Positions 24,510 to 36,200 of a stretch of DNA of 64,000 nucleotides are shown here, piece after piece. A model generated the notes under the pieces. That model was not told where the DNA came from. It saw only the letters and a program-made list of their open reading frames with translations, and did no database searches. This stretch comes from an uncultured bacterium (lineage in GTDB: Bacteria > Cyanobacteriota > Vampirovibrionia > Gastranaerophilales > Gastranaerophilaceae), in NCBI GenBank assembly GCA_902794035.1, contig CADBFN010000003.1, forward strand, positions 62,452 through 126,451, read 5' to 3'. Position 1 is the stretch's first letter. Every line of letters begins with the position of its first letter. Position numbers and translations under genes: made by a program.

Positions 24510-27500
24510 ATGGCTAAAACTATTACAGTTGATGGTAACTACGCTGCAGCACACGTTGCGTATGCATTAAGCGAAGTATCAGCAATTTACCCTATTACAC
24601 CTTCATCTACTATGGGTGAATGGATTGATGAATGGGCATCACAACACAAGAAAAATATTTGGGGCAAAGAAGTAAAAGTTGCCGAAATGCAATCAGAAGC
24701 AGGTGCTGCAGGTGCAGTTCATGGTTCATTAGCAGCAGGTGCTTTAACTTCAACTTATACAGCTTCACAAGGTTTATTACTGATGATTCCTGTTATGCAC
24801 AAAGTTGCAGGGGAAATGCTTCCTCACGTTATTCACGTTGCAGCTCGTGCATTGGCAGCTCAGTCATTAGCAATCTTTGGTGATCATTCAGACGTTATGG
24901 CTTGCCGTAACACAGGTTATGCAATGTTATCGGCTAACTCTGTTCAGGAAGAAATGGATTTGGCTTTAGTTGCTCACTTATCAACATATAAAGCTAAAGT
25001 TCCGTTCTTACAATTTTTTGACGGATTCAGAACTTCTCACGAAGTACACAAAATTGAAGAAATTTCTTATGAAGATATCGCTTCATTAGTTGAGCCAAAA
25101 TATATTGAAGAATTCAGACAAAGAGCACTACGTCCTGAAGCTCCTGTTTCAAAAGTCGGCGCTCAAAACGGTGACGTTTACTTCCAAGGTCGTGAAACAT
25201 CTAACAAATACTATGATGCTGTTCCTGAAATTGTACAGGAATATATGGATAAAGTTGCAAAAGTTACAGGTCGTCAATATCATCCGTTTGATTATGTTGG
25301 TGCACCTGATGCAACTGATGTAATCGTAGCTATGGGTTCAAGTTGTGAAACAATTGAAGAAACAATCGAATACTTGAATTCAACTCGCGGAACTAAATAT
25401 GGTTTGGTTAAAGTTAGACTTTACAGACCGTTTGATGTTGAAAGATTCAAAGCTGCGCTTCCTTCAACAGTTAAAAGAATTGTTGCTATGGACAGAACTA
25501 AAGAACCTGGTTCTATCGGTGAACCTTTATTCTTAGATGTTGTTGCCGCATTAGAAGGTAAAAATATCAGAGTTATCGGCGGACGTTATGGTTTAGCTTC
25601 TAAAGAATTTACTCCGTCAATGGTTCTTGCAATTTATAAACACTCTGAAAAAGAAGGTTTCCACGGATTCACAGTTGGTATAAATGATGATGTAACTCAC
25701 AAATCTTTACCAATTGAAGAACACATCGTTACAGAACCTGAAGGAACTACAAACTGCATGTTCTGGGGTTTAGGCTCAGATGGTACTGTTGGTGCAAACA
25801 AAAACTCTATTAAAATTATCGGTCAATATACAGACAAAGATGCTCAGGCATACTTTGCTTATGACTCTAAAAAATCATTTGGTGTAACTGTTTCTCACTT
25901 GAGATTTGGTGATAAGCCGATTAAATCAACTTATTTAATCACAGCACCTGATTTTGTATCTTGTTCTGCTCACGCTTATGTTGGCAGATATGACTTGTTA
26001 AAGGGTATTAAAGAAGGCGGTACATTCTTATTGAACTCTCCATGGTCAAAAGAAGAAGCTTTCTCTCACTTAACAAGAGATATGCAGGAAACTATTATTA
26101 ATAAGAAAATCAAATTCTACAATGTAGATGCGGAAAAACTTATCCACGAACAACCTGGATTGCGTGGTAAGGGTGCAAATACAGTTATGATGGTTGCATA
26201 CTTTAAAGTTTCAGGAATTATTCCGTTTGAACAAGCTTATGAAGGTATGAAAGAAATGACTAAGAAAACCTTTAAGAAAAAAGGTGATGACGTTGTTAAT
26301 ATGAACTTAGCATTGATTGATGCTGCTATTAACGCTACTGAAGAAGTTGTTATTCCTGCTTCTTTAGACGGTGTAGCTCACGCTGATCACGTTGAAATGA
26401 TTTCAAAAGATGCTGATGAATTTGCTAAAAAAATCATTGAACCTTCAATGAGACAAAAAGGTGATGATATCCCTGTTTCAGCAATGAGCGTTGATGGTGT
26501 TATTCCTACAGGTACAGCAAAACTTGAAAAACGCGGAATTGCACCTAGAGTACCTAAATGGAATTCAGAAACTTGTATTCAGTGTGGTATTTGTGCTTCA
26601 GCTTGTCCGCATGCTGCAATCAGAACAAAATTAGCAGAACCTGAATCATTAAAAGATGCACCTGCATCATTTACAACTGTCGATGCTAAACCAAATGATC
26701 ACGGCGAAAAATTCAAAGTTCAGGTTTATTGCAAAGATTGTACAGGCTGCGGTGTTTGCGTTGATCAATGCCCTATGAGCAAGGTTGCAGGCAAAGAAGC
26801 TCTTACTTGGTCTTCAATTGAAGCTGAGGAAGCTGCAGGTGAAGATGCAAATGAAAAATTCTTTGATGCATTACCTGATAACGTAATGGGCAAAAACACA
26901 ACTAAAACTATTAAAGGCGCAATGTTAAGAAAACCATTATTTGAATTTTCAGGCGCTTGTGCAGGTTGTGGTGAAACACCTTATGTAAAATTGGTTTCTC
27001 AATTATTTGGAGAAAATACAATCGTTGCAAACGCAACAGGTTGTTCTTCAATTTACTCAGGTACATTCCCAACAATTCCATACACAACAACTAAAGAAGG
27101 CAGAGGTCCAGCTTGGGCTAACTCTTTATTTGAAGACAATGCTGAATTTGGTTTTGGTATGAGATTAGCAGTTGATTCTAACAGAGAACTTTTAAAAGAA
27201 AATGTTGAAAAAGTTCTTGCTAAAGAAGATGCTCCTGCTGATTTAAAGGCTGCTTTAACTGAAGCTATGTCATATTGGAATAATTCAAAGACAGATGAAG
27301 CGGTTGCCGCTCAAAATGCCGCTAAAGTTGTTATCGAAAAATACGCAAAAGAATGCGGTTGCGATGCAATTAAGAAGATTAAAGAACTTGAAGACTACTT
27401 CACTGATAAATCAGTATGGATTATCGGTGGTGACGGTTGGGCAAACGATATCGGATACGGCGGTATTGACCACGTTCTTGCGCAGGGACAAAATGTTAAT

Positions 27501-28043
27501 ATCTTAGTCCTTGATACAGAAGTTTACTCAAATACAGGTGGTCAGGCTTCTAAATCAACTCCGACAGGTGCGGTTGCAAAATTTGCAACAGGCGGAAAGA
27601 AAACATATAAGAAAAACATGGCATTGATGAGTATGTCTTATGGTTATGTTTACGTTGCATCCGTTGCATTGGGTGCAGACAGAGCACAAACTCTTAAAGC
27701 ATTCCAGGAAGCTGAAGCATACAACGGACCATCCATAATATTTGCTTATGCACCATGTATTGCTCACGGTATTGATATGAGTAAGACTCAAACTGAACAA
27801 AAACGTGCTGTTGAAGCAGGATACTTCCCATTGTTCAGATACAATCCGGAAGCTGAAGTTCCATTCACATGGGATGCTAAAGAACCTAAAGCTGATTATC
27901 AGGAATTCATCAGATCAGAAGGACGTTATAAGTCATTACTTAAAACTAACCCTGAAGCTGCTGAAGACTTGTATGCTCAGGCTCAAAAAGATGCAGCAAC
28001 AAGAATGGATGTATATAAAGCCGTCGGTGCGTTATTAAAATAA
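24510..28043 (+). CDS. nifJ: Pyruvate:ferredoxin (flavodoxin) oxidoreductase
   Basis: 1177 residues, the single-chain form. Oxidises pyruvate to acetyl-CoA and CO2 and reduces ferredoxin or flavodoxin, the key step of anaerobic carbon metabolism. Domains in order: pyruvate-binding domain I (Y-P-I-T-P-S-S near 20-30), CoA/transketolase-like domains to about 660, a two-cluster ferredoxin domain with C-I-Q-C-G-I-C-A-S-A-C-P near 689 and C-T-G-C-G-V-C-V-D-Q-C-P near 743, then the thiamine-diphosphate domain with a proximal cluster (C-A-G-C-G-E near 817) and the G-D-G-W-A-N-D-I-G-Y-G-G motif near 973. AAGGAGG lies 9 bases before the ATG. Codon use is more biased to frequent codons than its neighbours, consistent with high expression. 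Strictly anaerobic lifestyle is implied. Confidence 0.98.
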   Translation: MAKTITVDGNYAAAHVAYALSEVSAIYPITPSSTMGEWIDEWASQHKKNIWGKEVKVAEMQSEAGAAGAVHGSLAAGALTSTYTASQGLLLMIPVMHKVAGEMLPHVIHVAARALAAQSLAIFGDHSDVMACRNTGYAMLSANSVQEEMDLALVAHLSTYKAKVPFLQFFDGFRTSHEVHKIEEISYEDIASLVEPKYIEEFRQRALRPEAPVSKVGAQNGDVYFQGRETSNKYYDAVPEIVQEYMDKVAKVTGRQYHPFDYVGAPDATDVIVAMGSSCETIEETIEYLNSTRGTKYGLVKVRLYRPFDVERFKAALPSTVKRIVAMDRTKEPGSIGEPLFLDVVAALEGKNIRVIGGRYGLASKEFTPSMVLAIYKHSEKEGFHGFTVGINDDVTHKSLPIEEHIVTEPEGTTNCMFWGLGSDGTVGANKNSIKIIGQYTDKDAQAYFAYDSKKSFGVTVSHLRFGDKPIKSTYLITAPDFVSCSAHAYVGRYDLLKGIKEGGTFLLNSPWSKEEAFSHLTRDMQETIINKKIKFYNVDAEKLIHEQPGLRGKGANTVMMVAYFKVSGIIPFEQAYEGMKEMTKKTFKKKGDDVVNMNLALIDAAINATEEVVIPASLDGVAHADHVEMISKDADEFAKKIIEPSMRQKGDDIPVSAMSVDGVIPTGTAKLEKRGIAPRVPKWNSETCIQCGICASACPHAAIRTKLAEPESLKDAPASFTTVDAKPNDHGEKFKVQVYCKDCTGCGVCVDQCPMSKVAGKEALTWSSIEAEEAAGEDANEKFFDALPDNVMGKNTTKTIKGAMLRKPLFEFSGACAGCGETPYVKLVSQLFGENTIVANATGCSSIYSGTFPTIPYTTTKEGRGPAWANSLFEDNAEFGFGMRLAVDSNRELLKENVEKVLAKEDAPADLKAALTEAMSYWNNSKTDEAVAAQNAAKVVIEKYAKECGCDAIKKIKELEDYFTDKSVWIIGGDGWANDIGYGGIDHVLAQGQNVNILVLDTEVYSNTGGQASKSTPTGAVAKFATGGKKTYKKNMALMSMSYGYVYVASVALGADRAQTLKAFQEAEAYNGPSIIFAYAPCIAHGIDMSKTQTEQKRAVEAGYFPLFRYNPEAEVPFTWDAKEPKADYQEFIRSEGRYKSLLKTNPEAAEDLYAQAQKDAATRMDVYKAVGALLK

Positions 28044-28059
28044 TCACACCCAATATTGA

Positions 28060-28093
28060 AAAATCCCTTTTCAAATGAAAAGGGATTTTTTTT
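28060..28093 (+). terminator. Terminator of nifJ
   Basis: Perfect 12-bp stem AAATCCCTTTTC/GAAAAGGGATTT with an AAAT loop and T run. Confidence 0.9.
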
Positions 28094-28148
28094 GTAAATA
28101 TTTATAAAATAAATAGCAAAATTATATTTTTTTTAACTTAAAATTTGT

Positions 28149-28775
28149 ATGAGAATACATTTACCATCTTTTAAATATTTAATAGCAGGCACAGCAATAG
28201 CTGGACTAACGCTTTCAACGACTCAGAGCTATGCAAATAATATAACCAAAACTCAGAGTACAGATGTTTTTGAGAAAAAATCTGTGCCACCTGAAGGAAC
28301 GCAGGACACTCGAATATTATCAAATGCGCCTTCACCCGAGGTAGTTGTATGCGGGAAAAAAGAAAACGCAAAAATTGTTGTTGATTTAAAAACTAATACA
28401 TTATACAAATATAATGAATTTGGACAAGCTCAATGCGCGTACAGTATTGCAAGCGGGAAAACATCCACACCAACGCATGCTGGTGTAAGAATCGTATCTC
28501 ATACAGAAACTTATCCGTACAAAACGGCACCAAGACATACAAAAAGGAGAAGAAATCCGAGAGCATATGGTCCGAAGGTTATCATTTTAGATATTCTTGA
28601 CACGAAAACCGGAGAACGCAGCTCTATAGGGGAATTTATACATGGGAACAATGACCCGACTTCTATCGGCAAATACGTGTCAAAAGGTTGTATGAGAATG
28701 GACAATGATGTTATAAAACAACTAAGCACTACTGTAAAACGCGGAGATATTGTAATAATACTGGGGAAAAAGTAA
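28149..28775 (+). CDS. L,D-transpeptidase (YkuD family), exported
   Basis: 208 residues. Signal peptide 1-29 (basic start, hydrophobic 10-25, cleavage near SYA-N). The YkuD catalytic domain covers about 75-207: I-V-V-D-L-K-T-N-T-L-Y start, F-I-H-G-N-N with the conserved His, and S-K-G-C-M-R-M with the nucleophilic Cys near residue 181 and its Arg. These enzymes make 3-3 peptidoglycan cross-links or attach proteins to the wall in the periplasm. There is no LysM domain. No Shine-Dalgarno sequence is evident before the ATG, so it may be leaderless. Convergent with the deaminase gene with no bases between stop codons, so no dedicated terminator. Confidence 0.9.
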   Translation: MRIHLPSFKYLIAGTAIAGLTLSTTQSYANNITKTQSTDVFEKKSVPPEGTQDTRILSNAPSPEVVVCGKKENAKIVVDLKTNTLYKYNEFGQAQCAYSIASGKTSTPTHAGVRIVSHTETYPYKTAPRHTKRRRNPRAYGPKVIILDILDTKTGERSSIGEFIHGNNDPTSIGKYVSKGCMRMDNDVIKQLSTTVKRGDIVIILGKK

Positions 28776-29342
28776 TTAACGCTTAGGTTTATAAATTACA
28801 TCACCGCTTTTAACATATGCTTCCAATGCCTCACACCCAAGCTTAGACTCGATATTACCATATACAGTAATTCCTCTTTTTAAAAATTCCTCAAACCAAT
28901 TTGGTTTAAAACCTTCATCATAACCGGTAATTTTTTCCACAAGATTTGAAGGAACACTATAATAAACAGATTTGATACCTGACCACATAATTGCACCCAG
29001 ACACATCATACAAGGTTCTGCTGTCACATAAAGACTAAGATTAAATTGAGATAAATCATAAGTATTAAATATTTTTTCTGCTTCTTTTATTGTATTAACT
29101 TCAGCATGACAATTTGAGCATCTGTCATTTACGACAGAATTAGCACATTTACATACAAAATCACCTTTATCATCATAAATTGCCGCAATAAAAGGACCTG
29201 AACCACTGTTTATATTTTTTATAACTTCTTTATGTAATGAAATTATAACCCTTTTTGCAAAATCTAATTTATCACTGTTTACATCACAATTCGAAATAAT
29301 ATCTGCACTATTAGCTGTATTTGTATTTAAAAACTTTGACAC
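28776..29342 (-). CDS. Guanine/cytidine deaminase-family enzyme (GuaD-like)
   Basis: 188 residues from the GTG at 29340-29342, chosen because GAGG lies just upstream; an ATG 20 codons earlier would add an unlikely hydrophobic peptide. Zinc-deaminase motifs are intact: C-H-A-E-V-N with the His ligand and catalytic Glu, and P-C-M-M-C with the two Cys ligands. The region after it (V-Y-Y-S-V-P-S-N ... G-Y-D-E-G-F-K-P-N-W-F) resembles guanine deaminases of the CDA fold, but tRNA adenosine deaminases look similar. It would hydrolyse guanine to xanthine in purine salvage. An extra C-x-C and C-S-N-C-H cluster (residues near 75-85) is unusual. Divergent from the SGNH gene, 62 bases between starts. Confidence 0.75.
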   Translation of the reverse strand: MSKFLNTNTANSADIISNCDVNSDKLDFAKRVIISLHKEVIKNINSGSGPFIAAIYDDKGDFVCKCANSVVNDRCSNCHAEVNTIKEAEKIFNTYDLSQFNLSLYVTAEPCMMCLGAIMWSGIKSVYYSVPSNLVEKITGYDEGFKPNWFEEFLKRGITVYGNIESKLGCEALEAYVKSGDVIYKPKR

Positions 29343-29404
29343 ATATACCTCACAACAATATAATACAATTAACAAAGAAAATATGCAAAAAGAGAAAGAC
29401 AAAA

Positions 29405-30157
29405 ATGCTAAAAAAAATTATTTTCATTCAATCAATAACCATAATTATTCTTGCCTGTTTATTATACTATCAGATTAAATTAAATCAAAACTCTCAAATA
29501 TCACTGCCAATAGTTAGCGAAAAAATAACAAATAACTCAGCTAAAGCGACAAAAAAAATATTGGTAATCGGGAATTCTATTACGTTAAACAAAACATATG
29601 AGCACTGGTGGGGCTATTGGGGAATGGCGGCGAGCTCAAGAGATAAAGATTATGTACATGTTTTAGCCAATAAAATTGCACAAAATTACAATGTAAAACT
29701 TGATATCATGAATTTTTACCATTGGGAATTAAACGACAAAGACAGAAATCAAATTTTAGACATGCTTAATAAAGCTCTAGACAAAAAACCTGATTATATA
29801 GTAATTCAATTAGGCGACAATATTGTCAAACCTCAAGGACAAAATTTAGATACAGATTATGATTTACTTGTAAAATACATTAAAAATAAAACTAGTAAAT
29901 CACAAATAGTAATTGTAGGCAACTTTTGGCGTAACAGAACAGTTGATAAGATAAAACACAGAGTATGCATCAATAATCAAATCAGATGTGTTTATTTGAA
30001 CAGAATACAAGCTGATAAATACAAAGCAGCAATGGGGAGTATTGTCAAAGGTGATGACAATAAAGAACACCAAATTGATTACATAAGCGTTTCAAACCAC
30101 CCTAATGACGAAGCAATGAATTATATTGCAAATAAAATATATTTTTCACTATACTAA
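29405..30157 (+). CDS. Membrane-anchored SGNH/GDSL-type hydrolase
   Basis: 250 residues from MLKKIIFIQS; an upstream in-frame ATG at 29321 lies inside the divergent gene's start region and is rejected. A single N-terminal membrane helix (5-25) anchors it, facing the periplasm. The hydrolase blocks are I-L-V-I-G-N-S-I-T (nucleophile Ser near residue 58), I-Q-L-G-D-N (block III, with Asp-Asn) and S-N-H-P-N-D (block V His). SGNH enzymes are esterases or O-acetyl-transferring enzymes acting on sugars or lipids; the substrate is not predictable. W-W-G-Y-W-G-M-A-A-S-S-R-D-K-D-Y after block I is an unusual aromatic insertion. Terminator follows. Confidence 0.75.
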   Translation: MLKKIIFIQSITIIILACLLYYQIKLNQNSQISLPIVSEKITNNSAKATKKILVIGNSITLNKTYEHWWGYWGMAASSRDKDYVHVLANKIAQNYNVKLDIMNFYHWELNDKDRNQILDMLNKALDKKPDYIVIQLGDNIVKPQGQNLDTDYDLLVKYIKNKTSKSQIVIVGNFWRNRTVDKIKHRVCINNQIRCVYLNRIQADKYKAAMGSIVKGDDNKEHQIDYISVSNHPNDEAMNYIANKIYFSLY

Positions 30158-30192
30158 AAAAGACTTGATGTATTAACACCAAGTCTTTTTTT
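30155..30192. terminator. Bidirectional terminator for the SGNH and autotransporter genes
   Basis: AAAAAGACTTG/CAAGTCTTTTT stem (30157-30167 with 30180-30190), flanked by A and T tracts, between convergent stop codons. Confidence 0.8.
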
Positions 30193-30211
30193 GACTATAT
30201 TTTACTATGAA

Positions 30212-33200
30212 TTATTTTTTTACCGAAACAACATAAGTTGGTTCGCCATTCATATTTGCAAAGAAGTTTGAAGTTTTAGTATTTCTTGTTGCGGAAGAAG
30301 ATTTTATTGTCTTCGGAGCTTCTTTAATTGTTGTCTTTTTAGCATTTGCTTTACTCTTGCTATTTGATTTATTAGATGAAGATTTACCCAAAGCCCATCT
30401 GAAGCCGGCAGATAATGCTACACCTGTTCTGCCGCCGTTACGCATCATTACCTGACCAAAACCGGTAAATCTGTCGCCCCAGCGTTTCTGCAAGCCTAAA
30501 CCATACTGGAAGTAAGGTCGTACACTCAATTCAGGTAATGGAATATCATTTGCATGGAAATCTGCCTTATCCATAATGTTCCATACCATCTGAACACCCA
30601 CATATGGCTGCCAGCCGTTTTTCAAATTGCCGATGAATTTTAATCCAGGAGCAATATTGATTGCATGTAACGGATCAGAATTAATTCTTACGCCAGCTGC
30701 ATTTGTATAATCAAATGTATTGACAAATGTATAACTCATTAAATAGCTTGGCTGAATTATAAATTTACCTTTTGCTAATTCCCAGTTATAACCTGTTTTA
30801 CTTGCAACACCTGTCATTAACATTGGGAAGTCTTCAGAACCAAACATTGTTGAAGCATCTGCAACACTTGCTCCTACGTTAGCAGTTATTGCGGTGAAGA
30901 AATCATTTTTATACCAAATAGCTGTTGCACCTAGATTACCACCGTTTTGGTAAATTGAATTACCCTGATAATTCTGGTGAGAACCGTTATATCCAACGTA
31001 AACAGAATATTGGTAATCCCAGCCGTTCTTTGTTTCATACATCTTTGAATCACCGCCAAAGTATGAACCATACATTACATTTTCTACTTTTGGACCATGT
31101 TTCAGTCCTACTTTTTCAAATGATGCGTACGGTCTGAACCAGCCTGCGGAATCTTTTTCAGGTAAGTATGTTTCGCTGAAGATTTTAGGTTGAACTTCTG
31201 AAGCGTAAAGATTTGCCATCTTATATGCTTTACGTTCCTCACGAGTCATAAGCATCTTCATATCTAAGTTTCTGAAGGCTTCGTCATATGAATTCAATTG
31301 TACTAAATATCCGCCTAATTGAGCTGCAACAGGACCTACAACTGCAGAAGGATTAAATGAATCATAATCATTTCTGCCGCTTGATGGGTGAATATTCAAC
31401 ATTGCATTCTGATCAATTGTTGCTTCCATCATTCTGATTGGTGTCATTGCCTGGAATTTCTTGCCAAGTAATTCACTTCCTATTGTTACGTTCGATAGAT
31501 TTGTTGTATTTCTTAAATCTATATCAGTATTTTTGTGAACTATCTTATCTAAATCCTGAAGTGCCAAATCAGTAAGGACTACGCCTTCTCCTGCAGCCTG
31601 CTGAGGATTAGCAAATCTGTCTGAAGCTTTAGAAATTGCATTGACATCAACTTTAATCTGTGAAGCATCTTCAAATTTAGTATTAGTATTATATGTAGTA
31701 GGTGCTCCATTCATTGTATTCAATGTTGCACCAGTATCTACTTTTACACCATTAGCGTTTGCAACAGGTGTTTCATTTGGCAAGTTCAATTGACCGTTTG
31801 CTATTTCAACCGTTCCGCCATTTACACCTGATGCAATATTAAACTGTGTTCCAGGATCTGATGCGGTCCCTGCAGTTCCTGATTTACCGTCAAGTTTTAA
31901 TGTTGAAGTTGCGTCAGCTCCTGTTACATCATTTGTTAATGCAAAATTATCTGATGTTGTCTGAACTCCTGCAGTTGCACCTGATGCTATTACAATATCT
32001 GCAGATCCTATTCTTACAGTAGTATTGTTATCTGAACCCGCATTTATATTTGTTGTACCATCATTGGCAATAATCGCATTTGCACCTGTGATAGTTGAAT
32101 TCAAGTTAGTAACACCGCCATCTCCGGTAACTGTCTTAGCTCCCGATATTGTATTATTAATATTTGTCACACCTTCAGGATCAGTATTATCAACTATTAC
32201 ATCATAACTGTCATCTGCTGATGCATCAGGCGATTTGCTGATAGCATTTCCAACATTCATAACACCATCTGTATTATTTTGTAATGTTAATTCTGCATCT
32301 TTGCTTACATTTATAGGTGCGGTTGTGTTTGAGCCGATTGCCGTATCTGTTATCGTGGCTTTCGTATCCTCTAAAACACTTATTGATGTAGCTCCTGCAA
32401 TTTCTTTATCTATAGTTACAGAATATACAGTTGTAGGAGGAATACTTGTAACAGAATGAGCAACTACATTATATGCTCCATCACTGCCTGATGTTGAGCC
32501 TTTAATTTTTCCTTCTATTGCATCACTCATTTTTATATTTTGAGTATCTGCAATAAGTTCTATTGTTGCTCCGTTATCAGATATAACATCACCTTTTAAT
32601 TTTCCGTTGTCAGTAATATTCAATATTGATCTAGACGTATCAGTAGCTTTAAGAGTTACATCAGCTGTTGTTTCAGAACCTTTATTCAAATCAATATTTG
32701 CACCTGCTTCAGCAACTATTGATGCTTTATCTGCTCCGTTAGAAGCAAAGATTTTTGCGCCATCATTATTTTCTAATGTTGCGCCCTCTTTAACATTAAT
32801 TGTATCTGCATTTATTGTCGAATTATTAGCAAGTTTTGCAGCATCAGCAGCAGGAGTTGTTGTCGCAGCTGACACCTCAACTTCTTTCTGAGTCATTGCT
32901 GCTTTATTGGTTATATTTGAACCTGCAGCAATTGTTGTTTTTGCATTACCTGTTGTACTGTCAGATTTCTTAATTACATTATTGTTATCGCCTGTTCCGT
33001 TAAGGATTAAATTACCATCGTTTGTAATACCATCTGAACCTGTTGATGCCTTAGTGATATCAGTAAGTTCAGCAGTTGCATCTTCTTTTACGGTAACACC
33101 TTTTTGTTTCAAGGTTGTGATTGTAGATTTACCACTTGTAATAGTAGTTTGACCTTTTGTATTAGTTTCATTATCGCTATCATCAACTGCAACAATAGAA

Positions 33201-36200
33201 TTAATAACGTTTGTTCCTTCAAGGAATACACCATTTTCGGTTGCTGGAGTTGTTGTTGTATCAATTTCACCGTTGTTAATAATATCTTTTGTATTACTTG
33301 CCATTGTAACATCTGTTAAATTAACTCTTCCGCCGATTTTGTTATTAATTGCGGTTCCGAAACCGCTGATTGTTGTATTTGCAGTATGTGAATCGTCTTT
33401 TGTACCGATAATACTCAATGTTTGATCAGCAGATGCAAGTTTAATACTTATACTGTTAGCACCTGTAATATTATTACCATTTGTTGTAACTGATAATGAA
33501 GTTCCACCAAGTTGCAAATCACCGGTTTCACCTGACAGATCACCATTGCTCATTGAGAACATCTTTTGCTCAATAGAAGATGTTATTGCATTCTTCAAAT
33601 CAGTATGCTTACCATTAATCCAGCCATCATTATAGGATATAAGTAAATCACCTGCATCATCAGTTATACCATTAAGTTTAAGTGTTGTGCTCGATAAATC
33701 TACTGAATTTTTTATAGTATCATCTGCAATTTGTGCTTTAAACTCTGTTGCATAAGGATCAGTACTATGAGCAGGTGTATCAGCAATCTTTATATCAGAT
33801 ATCTTAATCTTATTTGTTCCTGTAACTACTTTACCTGATGCTAAAGATAATTTATCTGCAGAACCAATGTACACACCATCGGTATCCCTTGTTGAACCTG
33901 CTGTGAAATCTGCATCAATTTTTACACTAAGATCATTTGTAGTAATATCAACATCACCTAGTGTAATTGTACCGGTTTCGCCGTCTTGAACGCTTAATGT
34001 ACCACCATTTGCTTCAATTTTTGTTGCGTCTGATAAATTAACATTACCATCTGTACTTCCTGCTTTCAATGTACCGCTTGAAAGCTTAATAGTATTACCG
34101 GTAATTGTCTTGCCTGTCATATCAATTGTTTTACCGTCAGCCGCATTGATTTCAACAGTACCGTGAGTTCCGGCGTTGTCTTCAATACTTTGACCGAGTG
34201 TACCGTTGTCAGTATTGTTAAATACCAATGTACCGGCGTTCTTTGTAGTTGTTGTTGAAGTCAATGCGCCTGTTGAGGTTGTTAAGTGACCTGTATTTGT
34301 AATTTCAAGAGCGTTTGCAATTGTTGATGAATTCGTTACGGTTCCGGTAATCTCTGTTGTACCCGCTCCGCTAACAGCAGCCAAAACCTTTCCGCCTGTC
34401 AACTGTAATGTTCCTGCCTCGTTTGTTACTGCTCCGACAATTCCGCTTGTTGCAGCTGTTGCAGTATCAGCATTTGAGCCTGCAGTGATTAATCTGTTTG
34501 TTCCCTGAATTGTTATCGGTGTTGAAATCTTAGCGTTATTTGTAACAGTTGCAGATGTTGTAGATGTTCCTATATCTGTTGTTCCTGTTCCTGTTACATC
34601 ATAAGCCAACTCTCCGCCTGTTAGTACAAGACCGGTTGATCCGCTTGCAACATTATCTGTAACTGCACCCTTGATGCTTCCGGCATTTGCCTTCAAGCTT
34701 CCTGTTGATGCAATATTTATTGCTTGTTCAATTGATTTTGTTGAATCATCAATTGTTACGGCTCCGGTAATTTGTGTCGAACCGTTTGTTCCGGTTACGT
34801 TTTGTCCTAAATTACCGCCCGTAAGTACCAAACCGTCTGCAGCGTTGTTTGTTACAGTATTACCAAGTCTTGTTGCGTTTGTTGTCAGACTTCCGCTTGC
34901 TACAGTGACCGTATTAGCAATCGTTTTATCTGCAGTATTTGTTACAGTTCCTGCGATTTCAGTGTTTCCGCCACCCGTAATATTTGCCTTCAAATCGCCG
35001 CCGTTCAGAGTCAATTTTGAACTTGCGTTACTTGTTTCAGTACCTGCAAGGTTGTTTGCGTTTGCTGTAACATCGCCTGTTAATACTACTTTAGCACCTG
35101 TAATATCATAATTACCTAAAGTTCCGCCTGAAAGTTCAACAATCGGAGTTGTTGCAGGACTTGCAGCACCTGTAACGGTATTTGCGATAGCAGTTGCAAC
35201 TGTTGTCAGTTTTGCACCGCTATTTACCGTTATGGCATTGCCTAATGTATTTGAAGCACTTGTATTCTCAACATTACCGGCAATAATTGTTTTTCCTGCG
35301 CCTGAAATTGCTCCTGAAATATTTCCACCTGTTAATGTTAATTCATTATTTGCGGTATTATTTGCAACTGCACCTGCAAGATTGCTTGCATTTGATGTAA
35401 CTGCTCCGCTGATTGTAATATTACCGCCTGTGATTGTTGTATCAAGTGTACCGCCTGTAAGTTCAACTTCAGCACTGTTTGAAATTCCGTCTGTTACGTT
35501 GAATACATTTGCGTTTGCTTTCAGCTTCCCGCGGCTTACGGTAATTGATTTCTGAGCGATTGTATCGGCAGTTGAACCTGTAAATTCGGTAGTTCCGCCT
35601 TTAACTTCGGTTGCACCCTGACCTGTCATTGTATTAACGGTATTTGTGCCTGTAAATTCGGTTTTTCCGTTGTTTGCAATATCTGTACCGTTATTTGAGA
35701 AGGTTACATCATCAATAGTCAAAACGCCTGCAGGTGTTATACTATCTCCCGCATTTGTTGAAAATGCTGTTGTAAATCCGCTCACCTGACCGTTTGTAGT
35801 GCCTGTTCCGTCAACGTGTAATGTGTAACCCTTATCTACCGTTGCGCCTGAATATTGAGGATCATCACTTGAGTTCAATTTAGCAGATAATTTATGACCG
35901 TTCAAATTTAAATACAATTCGTTAGGTGTTCCGCCTGTACGGTAAGTTGTACCCAAATTTTCTGCAACTTCCAAATCATCTACCAAAGCAAATGTATTGG
36001 CAGTAACAGGAGGTACAAAGCTTGTACCTTCGATAAATTCTTTCAAACTTGATTCAACGGCAGAGATTTTAGCATTCAATTTGCCCTTAGAACCCAAAGA
36101 GAATACATATCTGTGGTTATCTGATGTAATTGTCGAAGTTGCATCAGACAAAGTGAATGTCAAACCTGTTGTTGTGCCGTAAACATAAGTAATATAATCA

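Noticed and set aside
29343..29402. Hydrophobic N-terminal extension of the deaminase as a signal peptide
   Set aside because: The enzyme is cytosolic by family, GAGG-N5-GTG provides a better start at 29342, and the extension covers the likely promoter.
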